From contig NZ_CP017781.1 in assembly GCF_001856665.1 (NCBI RefSeq), forward strand, positions 2,327,501 through 2,391,500: a stretch of 64,000 nucleotides of DNA. Direction: 5' to 3'. The translations under genes and the position numbers were made by a program. The notes beneath the pieces are model-generated. The model did no database searches. It was given only the letters and a program-made list of their open reading frames with translations, and had not been told where the DNA came from. This DNA is from Rhodobacter xanthinilyticus (GTDB taxonomy: Bacteria; Pseudomonadota; Alphaproteobacteria; Rhodobacterales; Rhodobacteraceae). Below, in pieces: positions 43,586-53,422 of this stretch (position 1 is its first letter; every line of letters begins with the position of its first letter).

Positions 43586-44326
43586 ATGGACCAGATTTCG
43601 GGGCTGATGCCTCAAATCGGCTGGTCGCCGCTGCTGATGCCAGCGACACCGAAGAAAGCTCCCGCCAGTACGGTGGAGCCTGCGGCGAAGTCCGCCAATC
43701 TCAATTCAGGCATGGAGGCGGGGGTGGATACCCAGACCCCGCAGGACCGTGCCCAACAGGTGCAGGCGCTCAAGGCGCAGGCGGCGCTGATCGTGCAAAC
43801 GGCAGCGAGCCAGAGCACTTTGGCCGGCCTTGGCGTCCAGAGCGCGGGGGCCACGGGCTCCGGCGCGGAGGAAACCGTGCTCGCGACGCTGCTCGCGGGG
43901 ATCGAGCCGCCGCCCGACCCCGATGCGCCGACCGGGCCGCCGCCAACCTTTGACGTGACGCCGCTCGAAGCGGCGGCCGCGCGTCGGCTTGCGCCGCCCG
44001 AGGCGCTGAGCCCCGATCCCGCGCCCGAGCCCGAGGCCGAGCCCCCGCGCGGGGCCGCGCCCGCCGAGGATGGCGCCGAGGCGCCCGCCGCGGCCCGTCA
44101 AGGCGCCGCCGCCGCCGCGCCGCCCGCCGCCGCGCCCGCCGGCTATGCCGCCGCGACAGGGGCGAGCGCGCCCGGCACCGCTGCCGAGGAGGCGCAACCG
44201 GAGAGGGAGACGCGCCCTCAGCCAGCCCAAGAGGCACAGCAGATCGCCCCGCAGGCTGGGAGCTCGCAGGGCGACTGGCATCAGATGGACAGCGCGCCCC
44301 CGCCGAATATCGACGTAACGCGCTGA
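43586..44326 (+). CDS. Low-complexity Ala/Pro-rich hypothetical protein
   Basis: 246 residues from the ATG at 43586, which has GAGGAG upstream; earlier in-frame starts (43523, 43553) lack a ribosome-binding site. The first 100 residues have a helix AQQVQALKAQAALIVQTAAS; the rest is Pro/Ala/Glu-rich and probably disordered, with no membrane helix or signal peptide. Convergent with preA, with ten bases between stops. No family recognised. Confidence 0.65.
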   Translation: MDQISGLMPQIGWSPLLMPATPKKAPASTVEPAAKSANLNSGMEAGVDTQTPQDRAQQVQALKAQAALIVQTAASQSTLAGLGVQSAGATGSGAEETVLATLLAGIEPPPDPDAPTGPPPTFDVTPLEAAAARRLAPPEALSPDPAPEPEAEPPRGAAPAEDGAEAPAAARQGAAAAAPPAAAPAGYAAATGASAPGTAAEEAQPERETRPQPAQEAQQIAPQAGSSQGDWHQMDSAPPPNIDVTR

Positions 44327-44336
44327 TCTGGTTGCT

Positions 44337-45635
44337 TTATTCGGCCGCGGCCACGGTCGGGTTGTTGGCGTGGGTGGTCCAGTTCTGAGCCGGGCCCACC
44401 GCCCGCCCGGTGCGGGGATCGACCTCGCCCAAGGGGAGCTGCTTCATCGTGATGCAGTCCACCGGGCAGACATTGACGCAGAGATTGCAGGCCACGCACT
44501 CTTCGTCCTTGACCGTGAAGGTCCGCTCCTCGTCCATGGCGATCGCCTGGTGCGAGGTGTCTTCACAGGCCGCGTAGCAGCGCCCGCATTTGATGCAATC
44601 GTCCTGGTTGATCACCGCCTTGGTGACGTAATTGAGGTTGAGATATTTCCAATCGGTGACCTTCGGCACCGCGCGGCCGACGATCTCGGCGGTCGAGGTG
44701 AAGCCCTTGGCGTCCATATAGTCGGAGAGCCCGGAGATCATCTCCTGCACGATCTTGAACCCATAGGTCATCGCCGCGGTGCAGACCTGCACATTGCCCG
44801 CGCCGAGCGCCATGAACTCGGCCGCGTCGCGCCAGGTGGTGACGCCGCCGATCCCCGAGATCGGGATCCCTGCGGTCTCGGCCGAGCGCGCGATCTCGGC
44901 CACCATGTTGAGCGCGATCGGCTTCACCGCCGGGCCGCAATAGCCGCCATGGGTGCCCATGCCGTCGATCATCGGCTCGGGGCAGAAGGCGTCGAGATCG
45001 ACCGAGGTGATCGAGTTGATCGTGTTGATCAGGCTGACCGCATCGGCGCCGCCGCGCTTGGCGGCCTCGGCCGGGCGGCGGATATCGGTGATGTTGGGGG
45101 TGAGTTTGACGATGCAGGGCATGCGCGTGGTCTGTTTGACCCAGCGCGTCACCATCTCGATATATTCGGGCACCTGCCCCACCGCCGAGCCCATGCCGCG
45201 CTCGGCCATGCCATGCGGGCAGCCGAAATTGAGCTCGACCCCATCGGCGCCGGTCTCCTCGACGAGCGGCAAGATCGCCTTCCACGAGGCCTCGTCGCAG
45301 GGCACCATCAGCGAGACGACGAGCGCGCGGTCGGGGTAATCGCGCTTCACCGCCTTGATTTCGCGCAGGTTCACCTCGAGCGGGCGGTCGGTGATCAGCT
45401 CGATATTGTTGAGCCCCAGAAGCCGCCGGTCGGCGCCGAAGATCGCGCCGTAGCGCGGCCCGGAGACGTTGACGACGGGCGGGCCCTCGGAGCCGAGCGT
45501 CTTCCACACGACGCCGCCCCAACCCGCCTCGAAGGCGCGGCGCACATTGACTTCCTTGTCGGTCGGCGGCGCCGAGGCCAGCCAGAACGGGTTCGGGGAT
45601 TTGATCCCCACGAATTCGGAACGCAGGTCAGCCAT
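44337..45635 (-). CDS. preA: Dihydropyrimidine dehydrogenase subunit PreA
   Basis: 432 residues. With PreT it reduces uracil and thymine using NADH, step one of the reductive pathway. The N-terminal dihydroorotate-dehydrogenase-like FMN barrel has VNVSGPRYG, ELNFGCPHGMAERGMGSA and PCIVKLTPNITD. The C-terminus has two [4Fe-4S] motifs, CIKCGRCYAAC and CVACNLCVNVCP. Two bases separate it from preT. It lies about 3.4 kb from the other pyd genes, with both TetR regulators between. Confidence 0.96.
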   Translation of the reverse strand: MADLRSEFVGIKSPNPFWLASAPPTDKEVNVRRAFEAGWGGVVWKTLGSEGPPVVNVSGPRYGAIFGADRRLLGLNNIELITDRPLEVNLREIKAVKRDYPDRALVVSLMVPCDEASWKAILPLVEETGADGVELNFGCPHGMAERGMGSAVGQVPEYIEMVTRWVKQTTRMPCIVKLTPNITDIRRPAEAAKRGGADAVSLINTINSITSVDLDAFCPEPMIDGMGTHGGYCGPAVKPIALNMVAEIARSAETAGIPISGIGGVTTWRDAAEFMALGAGNVQVCTAAMTYGFKIVQEMISGLSDYMDAKGFTSTAEIVGRAVPKVTDWKYLNLNYVTKAVINQDDCIKCGRCYAACEDTSHQAIAMDEERTFTVKDEECVACNLCVNVCPVDCITMKQLPLGEVDPRTGRAVGPAQNWTTHANNPTVAAAE

Positions 45636-45637
45636 GA

Positions 45638-46975
45638 TCAGGCCCCCATCAGGAAAGTGTGAATGTCTTCAGCGGCATCGCGCCCTTGGGCGACGGCGGT
45701 GACGGTCAGATCCTCGCCCGCGGGCGTGCAATCGCCCCCGGCCCAGACCCGCGCCCGCGCGGTGCGCCCCGCGCCATCGGTGCCGATCTTGCGCCCCGCG
45801 GGCTTGACCCCCTCGGGCAGCGCCCCGAGCGCCTGACCGATCGCGGAGAGCACCTGATCGGCCTTCAGCCGGAAGGTATCGTCAAGCTGGCGCAGGCCGG
45901 CGCCGCCGGTCTCGGTGCGCGCGAATTCGACCTCGAGCCCGCCCTCGACCGCATGGATCGCGACCGGCGCGGCATTCGTGATGATCCGCACGCCGTTCAC
46001 CGCGGCATGGTCCTGCTCGACCTTGGAGGCCGGCATCTCGGCCTGGCTGCGGCGATAGACCAGCGTCGAGGTCTCGGCGCCCAGGAGCTTCGCCTGCACC
46101 GCGGCGTCGATCGCGGTCATGCCGCCGCCGATCACCACCACCTTGCGCCCCACCGGCAGCGTGGCGAGGTCTTCGGCCTGGCGCAGCGCGGCGATGAATT
46201 CGGTCGCCGGGGTGGCCAGATCGGCGCCCGGCACACCAAGGTCGTTGACGCCCGAAAGCCCGATCCCGAGGAAGACCGCGTCATAGTCCGCCAGCAGATC
46301 CTCGAGCGTGCCATCGCCCGCGCGCCCGAGCCGCCAGTTCTCGACCAGCGTGATCCCCCCGATCGAGAGGAGCCACGCGACCTCCGCCGCGGCAAACCCG
46401 CCCGGCGCCTTATAGGCCGCGATCCCGTATTCATTGAGCCCGCCCGCCTTGGCGCGCGCCTCGTAAATGGTGACCTCATGGCCCTTCATCGCCAGCCGAT
46501 GCGCGCAGGCGAGCCCCGCCGGCCCCGCCCCCACCACCGCGACCGAGCGCCCGGTGGACGCCGCGCGCTTGAACGGCTGCGGGCCCTTTTCCATCAGCGT
46601 ATCGGTGGCAAAGCGCTGCAAGCGGCCGATCTCGACGGGCTGGCCCTCGGCCGCCTCGCGCACACAGGCGCCCTCGCACAGCGTCTCGGTCGGGCAGACC
46701 CGCGCGCACATCCCGCCCAGGATGTTTTGCGACAGGATCGTCTTGGCCGCGGCGTCGGGCGTGCCGGTCGCGATCTGGCGGATGAAGAGCGGGATGTCGA
46801 TCGTCGTCGGGCAGGCCGTGGCGCAGGGCGCGTCATGGCAGAAATAGCACCGATCGGCCGCGACGCGCGCCTCATGGGCGCTGAGCCGCGGCGCGATATC
46901 GGCGAAATTCTCGCAATAGTCTTGCGGCGAGAGCCGCCCCGGGACGACCCCGGGGGTAAGCTGGCTTGTGGTCAC
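45638..46975 (-). CDS. preT: Dihydropyrimidine dehydrogenase subunit PreT
   Basis: 445 residues from a GTG at 46975, placed seven bases after GGGAGG; a GTG at 47014 would add 13 residues without a ribosome-binding site. It is the NADH-oxidising, FAD-containing partner of PreA. The N-terminus has Fe-S cysteines (CYFCHDAPCATACP, GGMCARVCPTETLCEGAC); the FAD loop is VVGAGPAGLACAHRLA and the NAD loop VVIGGGMTAIDAA. Immediately upstream of preA. A strong AT-rich palindrome lies 55-76 bases before the start. Confidence 0.95.
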   Translation of the reverse strand: MTTSQLTPGVVPGRLSPQDYCENFADIAPRLSAHEARVAADRCYFCHDAPCATACPTTIDIPLFIRQIATGTPDAAAKTILSQNILGGMCARVCPTETLCEGACVREAAEGQPVEIGRLQRFATDTLMEKGPQPFKRAASTGRSVAVVGAGPAGLACAHRLAMKGHEVTIYEARAKAGGLNEYGIAAYKAPGGFAAAEVAWLLSIGGITLVENWRLGRAGDGTLEDLLADYDAVFLGIGLSGVNDLGVPGADLATPATEFIAALRQAEDLATLPVGRKVVVIGGGMTAIDAAVQAKLLGAETSTLVYRRSQAEMPASKVEQDHAAVNGVRIITNAAPVAIHAVEGGLEVEFARTETGGAGLRQLDDTFRLKADQVLSAIGQALGALPEGVKPAGRKIGTDGAGRTARARVWAGGDCTPAGEDLTVTAVAQGRDAAEDIHTFLMGA

Positions 46976-47029
46976 GGGTGGACCTCCCTGGCTGGCGTTT
47001 TGGTTTTTTTCCACGCTGCCACGGGGCTA

Positions 47030-47051
47030 AATTTTATCAAGTGGTAAAATT
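47030..47051. promoter_or_regulatory. AT-rich palindrome upstream of preT
   Basis: Arms AATTTTATCA and TGGTAAAATT around AG: 10-bp arms with a single mismatch. It stands out in a GC-rich region and lies 55 bases before the preT start. It is not a RutR-type site. The TGGTA/TACCA words resemble GntR-type operators. It could also affect the divergent accB. Confidence 0.6.
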
Positions 47052-47220
47052 ATTGCGAGAGCCTGGCCCGGCGTGAAAGCCCCGAAATTCCGCGCTGCGG
47101 CGGGGTGATTGCTGAAATTTTGGGCAGATTTTACCCGCCAGCCCGGTGCGCGCTGACGCTGCGGCAGTCGTTGCCGCTTTCCTCCCCCCGCATGCTGGCG
47201 TATAAGCATCGCGACAATAA

Positions 47221-47237
47221 GGGCCCCGAGGGGGCCC
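47221..47237 (+). promoter_or_regulatory. Hairpin in accB leader
   Basis: GGGCCCC-GAG-GGGGCCC, a seven-pair stem with a three-base loop, 30 bases before the accB start. No T-run. It may influence accBC mRNA stability or expression. Confidence 0.35.
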
Positions 47238-47266
47238 ATTCCCTGACAGCACCTTCCGAGGATGGC

Positions 47267-47770
47267 ATGAGCAAACAGACCCATGAAAACGACGTCGCCT
47301 TCATTCAGGCTCTCGCGGAGCTTCTGAACAAGAACGAGCTGACGGAAATCGCGGTGGTGCGGGAATATGGCGAGGATGACAGCCTCGAGGTGCGCGTGGT
47401 GAAACAGGCCACCGTGGTCGCCGCGCCCGCGCCGGTCTATGCCGCCCCCGCCCCGATGGCCCACGCCCCCGCGCCGGCCGCCCCGGCCCCGGCCCCGGCC
47501 GCGGCCCCGGCCGCCGAGGCCGACCCGGCCGCGCATCCGGGCGCCGTCGCCTCGCCGATGGTCGGCACCGCCTATCTCTCGCCCGAGCCGGGTGCGGCGG
47601 CCTTCGTCAAGGTCGGCGATACGGTCAAGGAAGGCCAGACGCTGCTGATCGTCGAGGCGATGAAGACCATGAACCACATCCCCGCGCCGAAATCGGGCAC
47701 CGTCAAGCGCATCCTGATCGACGACGCGAGCCCGGTCGAATTCGGCACGCCCTTGATGATCGTCGAGTGA
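47267..47770 (+). CDS. accB: Biotin carboxyl carrier protein of acetyl-CoA carboxylase
   Basis: 167 residues from the ATG at 47267 (CGAGGATGGC upstream). BCCP carries CO2-biotin between carboxylase subunits in fatty-acid synthesis. An N-terminal helical domain ([19 protein letters not shown]) is joined by an Ala/Pro linker to a C-terminal biotinyl domain with [10 protein letters not shown], whose Lys is biotinylated. accC follows ten bases on, the classic operon. Confidence 0.96.
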   Translation: MSKQTHENDVAFIQALAELLNKNELTEIAVVREYGEDDSLEVRVVKQATVVAAPAPVYAAPAPMAHAPAPAAPAPAPAAAPAAEADPAAHPGAVASPMVGTAYLSPEPGAAAFVKVGDTVKEGQTLLIVEAMKTMNHIPAPKSGTVKRILIDDASPVEFGTPLMIVE

Positions 47771-47780
47771 GGGCGCAGCC

Positions 47781-49127
47781 ATGTTCGACAAGATCCTGAT
47801 CGCCAACCGCGGCGAGATCGCGCTGCGCGTGATCCGCGCCTGCCGCGAGATGGGGATCGCCTCGGTCGCGGTGCATTCCACCGCCGATTCGGACGCGATG
47901 CATGTGCGCATGGCCGATGAATCGGTCTGCATCGGCCCGCCGCCCTCCTCGGAAAGCTACCTCTCGATCCCCGCGCTCGTCGCGGCTTGCGAGATCACCG
48001 GCGCGCAGGCGATCCACCCGGGCTACGGCTTCCTCTCGGAAAACGCGAATTTCGTGCAGGTGCTGGAAGATCACGGCATCACCTTCATCGGCCCTTCGGC
48101 GGCGCATATCCGCATCATGGGCGACAAGATCACCGCCAAGGACACCGCGAAAAAGCTCGGCATCCCGGTCGTGCCGGGCTCGGACGGCGGGGTCGCCGAC
48201 GTGGCCGAGGCCAAACGCGTGGCCGCCGAAATCGGCTATCCGGTGATCATCAAGGCCACCGCCGGCGGCGGCGGGCGCGGCATGAAGGTCGCCGAAAACG
48301 AGGAGGCGCTCGAGATCGCCTTCCGCACCGCGCGCTCCGAGGCGAAGGCCGCGTTCGGCAATGACGAGGTCTATATGGAGAAATATCTCCAGAAGCCGCG
48401 TCACATCGAGGTGCAGGTCTTTGGCGATGGCCGCGGCAAGGCGGTCTATCTCGGCGAGCGCGATTGCTCGCTGCAACGGCGTCACCAGAAGGTCTTCGAA
48501 GAGGCGCCCGGCCCCTGCATCACGCCCGAGCAACGCGCCCGCATCGGTGGGATCTGCGCCAATGCCATGGCCGAGCTGCAGTATTCCGGCGCCGGCACGA
48601 TCGAATTCCTGTTCGAGGATGGCGAGTTCTACTTCATCGAGATGAACACCCGCCTGCAGGTGGAACATCCGGTGACCGAGGCGATCTATGGCGTCGACCT
48701 CGTGCGCGAGCAGATCCGCGTGGCGGCCGGCGAGGCGATGAGCTTCGCCCAGGACGATCTCACCATCCGCGGCGCCGCGATCGAGGTGCGGATCAACGCC
48801 GAGAAGCTGCCGAATTTCTCGCCCTGCCCCGGCAAGATCACCCAGTATCACGCGCCGGGTGGCCTCGGCGTGCGGATGGATAGCGCGCTCTATGACGGCT
48901 ACAAGATCCCGCCCTATTACGACAGCCTGATCGGCAAGCTGATCGTGCATGGCCGCGACCGCGACGAGGCGCTCGCGCGGCTCGGGCGCGCGCTCGGCGA
49001 GCTGATCGTCGACGGGGTGGATACCACGGTGCCGCTCTTCACCGCGCTCTTGGCCGAGCCCGATATCCAGCGCGGCGATTACTCGATCCACTGGCTCGAG
49101 AAATGGCTCGCCCGGACCTACGGCTGA
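47781..49127 (+). CDS. accC: Biotin carboxylase subunit of acetyl-CoA carboxylase
   Basis: 448 residues, usual length. It carboxylates biotin on BCCP using ATP and bicarbonate. Signatures: [16 protein letters not shown] at the start, the glycine-rich ATP loop [25 protein letters not shown], and [14 protein letters not shown] near the active site. A strong terminator ends the accBC operon. Confidence 0.98.
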   Translation: MFDKILIANRGEIALRVIRACREMGIASVAVHSTADSDAMHVRMADESVCIGPPPSSESYLSIPALVAACEITGAQAIHPGYGFLSENANFVQVLEDHGITFIGPSAAHIRIMGDKITAKDTAKKLGIPVVPGSDGGVADVAEAKRVAAEIGYPVIIKATAGGGGRGMKVAENEEALEIAFRTARSEAKAAFGNDEVYMEKYLQKPRHIEVQVFGDGRGKAVYLGERDCSLQRRHQKVFEEAPGPCITPEQRARIGGICANAMAELQYSGAGTIEFLFEDGEFYFIEMNTRLQVEHPVTEAIYGVDLVREQIRVAAGEAMSFAQDDLTIRGAAIEVRINAEKLPNFSPCPGKITQYHAPGGLGVRMDSALYDGYKIPPYYDSLIGKLIVHGRDRDEALARLGRALGELIVDGVDTTVPLFTALLAEPDIQRGDYSIHWLEKWLARTYG

Positions 49128-49144
49128 GCCGCGACGCTGTTGAG

Positions 49145-49169
49145 ACGCCCCCGCAAGGGGGCGTTTTTT
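49145..49169 (+). terminator. Rho-independent terminator after accC
   Basis: ACGCCCCC-GCAA-GGGGGCGT, eight pairs with a GNRA-type loop, then TTTTT. Confidence 0.9.
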
Positions 49170-49246
49170 CATGCCCGAAACCTGTTTGAACCCGCCGCGG
49201 TTTGCGCGCATTCTGGCCCGGAGGCGGCCGCAGGAGAGGGAGGGCG

Positions 49247-49882
49247 ATGCAGGGATTGAGCGCGGAAATGCTGCTCTCGGGCTATGCGCAGGGCATCTTC
49301 CCGATGGCCGAAAGCCGTGAGGCGCGCGAGCTTTACTGGTTCGACCCGCAGCTGCGCGGCGTGATCCCCTTGCAGAAATTCCACATCTCGCGGTCTCTGG
49401 CCCGGGTGATCCGGCGCGAGACTTTCACTATTTCAACAAACGCGGCGTTTCGCGCCGTGGTCGAGGGCTGCGCCGACCGGCCCGAGACCTGGATCAACGC
49501 GCCGCTCGTCGCGCTCTATGACGAACTTCACGCCGCGGGCTATGCGCATAGTCTCGAGGTCTGGAAAGGTGGTGAGCTCGCGGGCGGGATCTTCGGCATC
49601 ACGCTGGGCGCGGCCTTCTTCGGCGAGAGCATGTTCTCGCGCATCACCGATGCCTCGAAGGTGGCCCTCGCCTATACCGTCGACCGGCTGACCCAGGCGG
49701 GGTTCCGGCTTTTCGATACGCAATATCTGACGCCGCATCTGGCCAGCCTCGGCGGCGTCGAGATCCCGCGGCTCGAGTATCGCCGCCAACTCGCGCGCGC
49801 GCTCGAGCGGCCCGCAGAATTCACCGCCCCCGCCGTGCCCAGCCCTCAGTCGATCTTGCAGCGCATGACCCAGACGTCATAG
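49247..49882 (+). CDS. aat: Leucyl/phenylalanyl-tRNA--protein transferase
   Basis: 211 residues from the ATG at 49247 (GAGAGGGAGGGCG before it). It adds Leu or Phe to N-terminal Arg/Lys proteins, marking them for the Clp N-degron route. Conserved motifs: LLSGYAQGIFPMAE, LYWFDPQLRGVIPL, the GGELAGGIFGITLG core and FFGESMFSR. clpX/clpP are a few genes away. Its last 37 bases overlap the end of the convergent DUF2155 gene. Confidence 0.96.
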   Translation: MQGLSAEMLLSGYAQGIFPMAESREARELYWFDPQLRGVIPLQKFHISRSLARVIRRETFTISTNAAFRAVVEGCADRPETWINAPLVALYDELHAAGYAHSLEVWKGGELAGGIFGITLGAAFFGESMFSRITDASKVALAYTVDRLTQAGFRLFDTQYLTPHLASLGGVEIPRLEYRRQLARALERPAEFTAPAVPSPQSILQRMTQTS

Positions 49883-50214
49883 CGCTGATGATCGAGCGCC
49901 GAGAGCGCCGGGTTCGAGGCGATCATCCAGCCCGCGAAGGCCGGTTTCTCGGCGCCCTTGTCGGCGATGATCAGATAGGCATAGGCGTTCGAGGACGGGT
50001 CTTCGGCCGGGTAACGGCATTCGCGCAGCGTCACCGTGATATGGCCGAATTCGGCGGTCTGGCCGGTGGCCAGCGTGATGTCTTGCGACATGCCCGCGAC
50101 CTTGTCGAGCCCGCGCAAGACCGCGCCCGGCGCCTCGGCGAGCCCCTCCGGGGCCCCCTGCGCCGCGGCCGCGCCGCCCGCCAGGACCAGAGCCAGAACC
50201 AGTTTGCCGATCAT
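49846..50214 (-). CDS. DUF2155 family exported protein
   Basis: 122 residues with a signal peptide (MIGKLVLALVLAGGAAAAQG). The mature part has the DUF2155 core ATGQTAEFGHITVTLRECRY and a C-terminal HQRYDVWVMRC, with two cysteines that probably pair. Family is alphaproteobacterial and of unknown function. It overlaps the mlaD-like gene by four bases and, convergently, aat by 37 bases. Confidence 0.88.
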   Translation of the reverse strand: MIGKLVLALVLAGGAAAAQGAPEGLAEAPGAVLRGLDKVAGMSQDITLATGQTAEFGHITVTLRECRYPAEDPSSNAYAYLIIADKGAEKPAFAGWMIASNPALSALDHQRYDVWVMRCKID

Positions 50215-50681
50215 TGCGCGCCCTCCTGCGCGGCGGGGGCCGCGCCGCCGCCTGCGAATTTCATCATCAAGGACAGAACCGAAACCGCGCCCTGGGTATC
50301 GGTGATCTCGGCGCCCGCGGCGAGCGTGTCGAGGCTGCCGCCCGGCACGATCTCGATATAGGCTCCGCCCATCAGCCCTTCGGACGCCACGATCGCCACC
50401 GAATCATCGGGGATCTGCACGCCCGGGTCGAGCGCGAGCGTGGTCTTGGCGAAATAGCTCTTCGGATCGAGTGCGATCGCGCTCACCGTGCCGATCTTGA
50501 CGCCGGCGAGACGCACATCGGTGCCCACCGACACCCCTTCGACCGAGCGGAACGCCGCCTCGAGCGGATAGCTCGCGCCCGTGGGCGCCAGCCGCGAGCC
50601 GCTGCCCGCCCAGAGCATGAACCCCGCCGCCACCGCGACGACCGCCAGCCCTGCCAGAACCTCGGCCCGATTCTCGCTCAT
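50211..50681 (-). CDS. mlaD: MlaD-family lipid transport protein
   Basis: 156 residues. MlaD-type proteins bind phospholipid in the periplasm and link an MlaFE ABC transporter to outer-membrane lipid traffic. One N-terminal membrane helix (EVLAGLAVVAVAAGFMLWAG) anchors an MCE domain with FRSVEGVSVGTDVRLAGVK and ASEGLMGGAYIEIVPGG. MlaE/F are not in this window. Follows the NDUFA12-like gene and overlaps the DUF2155 gene (ATGA). Confidence 0.88.
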   Translation of the reverse strand: MSENRAEVLAGLAVVAVAAGFMLWAGSGSRLAPTGASYPLEAAFRSVEGVSVGTDVRLAGVKIGTVSAIALDPKSYFAKTTLALDPGVQIPDDSVAIVASEGLMGGAYIEIVPGGSLDTLAAGAEITDTQGAVSVLSLMMKFAGGGAAPAAQEGAQ

Positions 50682-50699
50682 CGGAGCCCCCTTGGCGCC

Positions 50700-51074
50700 T
50701 TACTTCGGCTGCCACGCCTCGTAATCGCGGCGCTCCACCGGGGCGGCCTGACGCATCGAGCCCGCCGGCACATAGGCCGAGGCAAGGCCGGTCTGCGTGG
50801 CCATATGCGGCAGCTCCCACGGCTTGTGGGCGAGCGGCGCCTTGGTCGGCGGTTCTTTGAACGTATGGTGCAGCCAGCCGTGCCATTCGGTCGGAACGCG
50901 CGTCGCCTCGACATCGCCATTATAGATCACCCAACGTCGCACGCCGTCACGGGTCTGATAATAGATATTGCCCTGCTCATCCTCGCCCACTTTCACGCCT
51001 TTGCGGGCGGTATAAAGCTGGGTGCCAAGGGTCTGGCTGTTCCACCAGGTCAGAAGGCGCAGCAGAAATTTCAT
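50700..51074 (-). CDS. NDUFA12-family NADH:ubiquinone oxidoreductase subunit
   Basis: 124 residues. Homologue of the 17.2-kDa accessory subunit of mitochondrial complex I, also found in alphaproteobacterial complex I. Core motif: [18 protein letters not shown], then [19 protein letters not shown] and [18 protein letters not shown]. It has no membrane helix, so it should sit on the cytoplasmic side. First gene of the NDUFA12-mlaD-DUF2155 run. Confidence 0.95.
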   Translation of the reverse strand: MKFLLRLLTWWNSQTLGTQLYTARKGVKVGEDEQGNIYYQTRDGVRRWVIYNGDVEATRVPTEWHGWLHHTFKEPPTKAPLAHKPWELPHMATQTGLASAYVPAGSMRQAAPVERRDYEAWQPK

Positions 51075-51164
51075 CTCGTTCCTCCGCAGAGCTTGCTTGG
51101 CCCCTTATAGCGCAGGCCGCGCCAAGGTCCAGAGTTTTGGGGGCAAATCGCCGCAGCCAAAAGC

Positions 51165-51188
51165 AAAACGGCGGGCCTTCGCCCGCCG
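51165..51188 (-). terminator. Rho-independent terminator after clpX
   Basis: On the minus strand CGGCGGGC-GAAG-GCCCGCCG followed by TTTTG, nine bases past the clpX stop. Confidence 0.85.
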
Positions 51189-51197
51189 CTTCCCGCC

Positions 51198-52460
51198 TCA
51201 GCCGGCGGTCTTGGGTTCTTTCTTTTCCGCGTAGATCAGCAGCGGCTTGGCCTCGGCGGCGTCGACCGCCTCCTCGTTCACCACGACCTCCTGCACATCG
51301 GTCATCCCCGGCAGGTCGAACATCGTGTCGAGCAGGATGTCCTCCATGATCGAGCGCAGCCCGCGCGCGCCGGTCTTGCGCTTGATCGCGCGTTTGGCGA
51401 TCGCGGAGAGCGCATCGGGGGTGAAGGTCAGCTTCACGCCCTCGATATCGAAGAGCCGCTGGTATTGCTTGACGAGCGCGTTCTTCGGCTCGGTCAGGAT
51501 CGTCACCAGCGCCGCCTCATCGAGGTCTTCGAGCGTCGCGATCACCGGCAGACGGCCGACGAATTCCGGGATCAGGCCGAATTTCAGCAGATCCTCGGGC
51601 TCGAGTTCCTTGAAGAGCTCGCCCACGCCGCGGTCATCGTTGTTCTTCACATCGGCGCCGAAGCCCATCGCCGTGCCCTTGTTGCGCTGCGCGATGATCC
51701 GGTCGAGCCCCGCGAAGGCGCCGCCGCAGATGAACAGGATGTTGGTCGTGTCGACTTGCAGGAACTCTTGCTGCGGATGCTTGCGCCCGCCCTGCGGCGG
51801 CACCGAGGCGACGGTGCCCTCCATGATCTTCAGCAGCGCCTGCTGCACGCCCTCGCCCGACACGTCGCGGGTGATCGAGGGGTTGTCCGACTTGCGGGTG
51901 ATCTTGTCGACCTCGTCGATATAGACGATGCCGCGCTGCGCGCGCTCGACGTTGTATTCCGAGGCCTGCAGGAGCTTGAGGATGATGTTTTCCACATCCT
52001 CGCCGACATAGCCCGCCTCGGTCAGCGTCGTCGCATCCGCCATCGTGAACGGCACATCGAGGATCCGCGCCAGCGTCTGCGCCAGCAGCGTCTTGCCGCA
52101 GCCGGTCGGCCCGATCAGCAGGATGTTCGATTTCGCAAGCTCGATATCGGTCTTCGAGCTGTGGTTGAGGCGCTTGTAATGGTTGTGCACCGCCACCGAG
52201 AGCACGCGCTTGGCATGCATCTGGCCGATGACATAATCGTCGAGCACCTTGCAGATGTCGCGCGGCGTCGGCACGCCATCGGTGGATTTCAGCCCGCTGG
52301 ACTTCGTCTCCTCGCGGATGATGTCCATGCACAGTTCGACACATTCGTCGCAGATGAACACCGTGGGGCCCGCGATCAGCTTGCGCACCTCATGCTGGCT
52401 CTTGCCGCAGAACGAGCAGTAGAGCGTGTTCTTGCTGTCGGAGCCGGAATTATTCGCCAT
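51198..52460 (-). CDS. clpX: ATP-dependent Clp protease ATP-binding subunit ClpX
   Basis: 420 residues. AAA+ unfoldase that feeds ClpP. An N-terminal four-cysteine zinc-binding domain ([12 protein letters not shown] and [10 protein letters not shown]), Walker A GPTGCGKT, Walker [11 protein letters not shown], the IGF-type ClpP-contact loop region and sensor motifs ([12 protein letters not shown]) are all present. It lies 133 bases after clpP on the same strand; a hairpin between them suggests partly separate expression. Confidence 0.98.
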   Translation of the reverse strand: MANNSGSDSKNTLYCSFCGKSQHEVRKLIAGPTVFICDECVELCMDIIREETKSSGLKSTDGVPTPRDICKVLDDYVIGQMHAKRVLSVAVHNHYKRLNHSSKTDIELAKSNILLIGPTGCGKTLLAQTLARILDVPFTMADATTLTEAGYVGEDVENIILKLLQASEYNVERAQRGIVYIDEVDKITRKSDNPSITRDVSGEGVQQALLKIMEGTVASVPPQGGRKHPQQEFLQVDTTNILFICGGAFAGLDRIIAQRNKGTAMGFGADVKNNDDRGVGELFKELEPEDLLKFGLIPEFVGRLPVIATLEDLDEAALVTILTEPKNALVKQYQRLFDIEGVKLTFTPDALSAIAKRAIKRKTGARGLRSIMEDILLDTMFDLPGMTDVQEVVVNEEAVDAAEAKPLLIYAEKKEPKTAG

Positions 52461-52552
52461 CGTCTTCCTCTGCGCTGCCCGGGGCGCCCCCGGGGCCCTT
52501 GCGGGCTGCCCTGTCCGAAAGTCTAGGGCAGCCCCTATGTCACCACAATGCC

Positions 52553-52578
52553 AAAATGCCCCTCCCGGTTAAGGGAGG
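52553..52578 (-). terminator. Weak terminator or attenuator between clpP and clpX
   Basis: On the minus strand CCTCCC-TTAACC-GGGAGG then GGCATTTTGG; six-pair stem and short T-run, 15 bases after the clpP stop. Confidence 0.55.
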
Positions 52579-52593
52579 CTCACTTCTGGCAGA

Positions 52594-53223
52594 TCACTTG
52601 TCGCTCTCGGCCTTGCCGCGATTCTCGAGGATCTCGTCGATCAGGCCCCAGGCCTTGGCGTCTTCGGCCGACATGAAATTGTCGCGCTCGAGCGCCGCTT
52701 CGACGGTCTCGTAATCGTTGCCGGTGTGCTTGACATAGATCTCGTTCAGGCGCCGCTTGAGCTTTTGCGTCTCCTGGGCGTGGATCATGATGTCGGTGGC
52801 CTGGCCCTGATAGCCGCCCGAGGGCTGGTGCACCATGACGCGCGAATTGGGCAGCGAGAATCGCATCCCCTTCTCGCCGGCCTGCAGCAGGAGCGAGCCC
52901 ATCGAGGCCGCCTGGCCGATCACCAGCGTCGAGACCTTCGGCTTGATATATTGCATCGTGTCGTAGATCGACAGCCCCGAGGTCACCACGCCGCCGGGGC
53001 TGTTGATATACATCGAGATTTCCTTGGTCGGGTTTTCCGCCTCGAGGAACAGCAGCTGCGCGCAGATCAGCGTCGACATGCCGTCATGCACCGGGCCGGA
53101 GAGGAAAATGATCCGCTCCTTGAGCAGGCGCGAGTAGATATCGTAGGCGCGTTCGCCCCGCGAGGTCTGTTCGACCACCATCGGCACGAGCGTGTTCATA
53201 TACGTCTCAATCGGGTCTTTCAT
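52594..53223 (-). CDS. clpP: ATP-dependent Clp protease proteolytic subunit ClpP
   Basis: 209 residues. Serine protease forming the barrel to which ClpX and ClpA dock. Catalytic Ser107 lies in GQAASMGS and His132 in VMVHQPSGG; the N-terminal segment up to [19 protein letters not shown] is normal. aat, in the same region, generates N-degron substrates for the ClpA-ClpP branch. A divergent gene pair begins 200 bases upstream. Confidence 0.98.
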   Translation of the reverse strand: MKDPIETYMNTLVPMVVEQTSRGERAYDIYSRLLKERIIFLSGPVHDGMSTLICAQLLFLEAENPTKEISMYINSPGGVVTSGLSIYDTMQYIKPKVSTLVIGQAASMGSLLLQAGEKGMRFSLPNSRVMVHQPSGGYQGQATDIMIHAQETQKLKRRLNEIYVKHTGNDYETVEAALERDNFMSAEDAKAWGLIDEILENRGKAESDK

Positions 53224-53422
53224 CAGCCTGCCTTCCGTTGCCGTCTCACTGCATAACCGTAGATCTTTACGAGAGTCTTAGTAGCGCGCACCAGACGCTG
53301 CAAGGGTGGCCAGAAAATCTCGTTCTGCCAAGGCGGTTAATCTGCGGCGGTTAAACTGCTGGAAAGGGTTGATCGCTAAAGTGATCTCCAAATGTGATCC
53401 ACTTCGCGTCTGGAGCCTGTCG

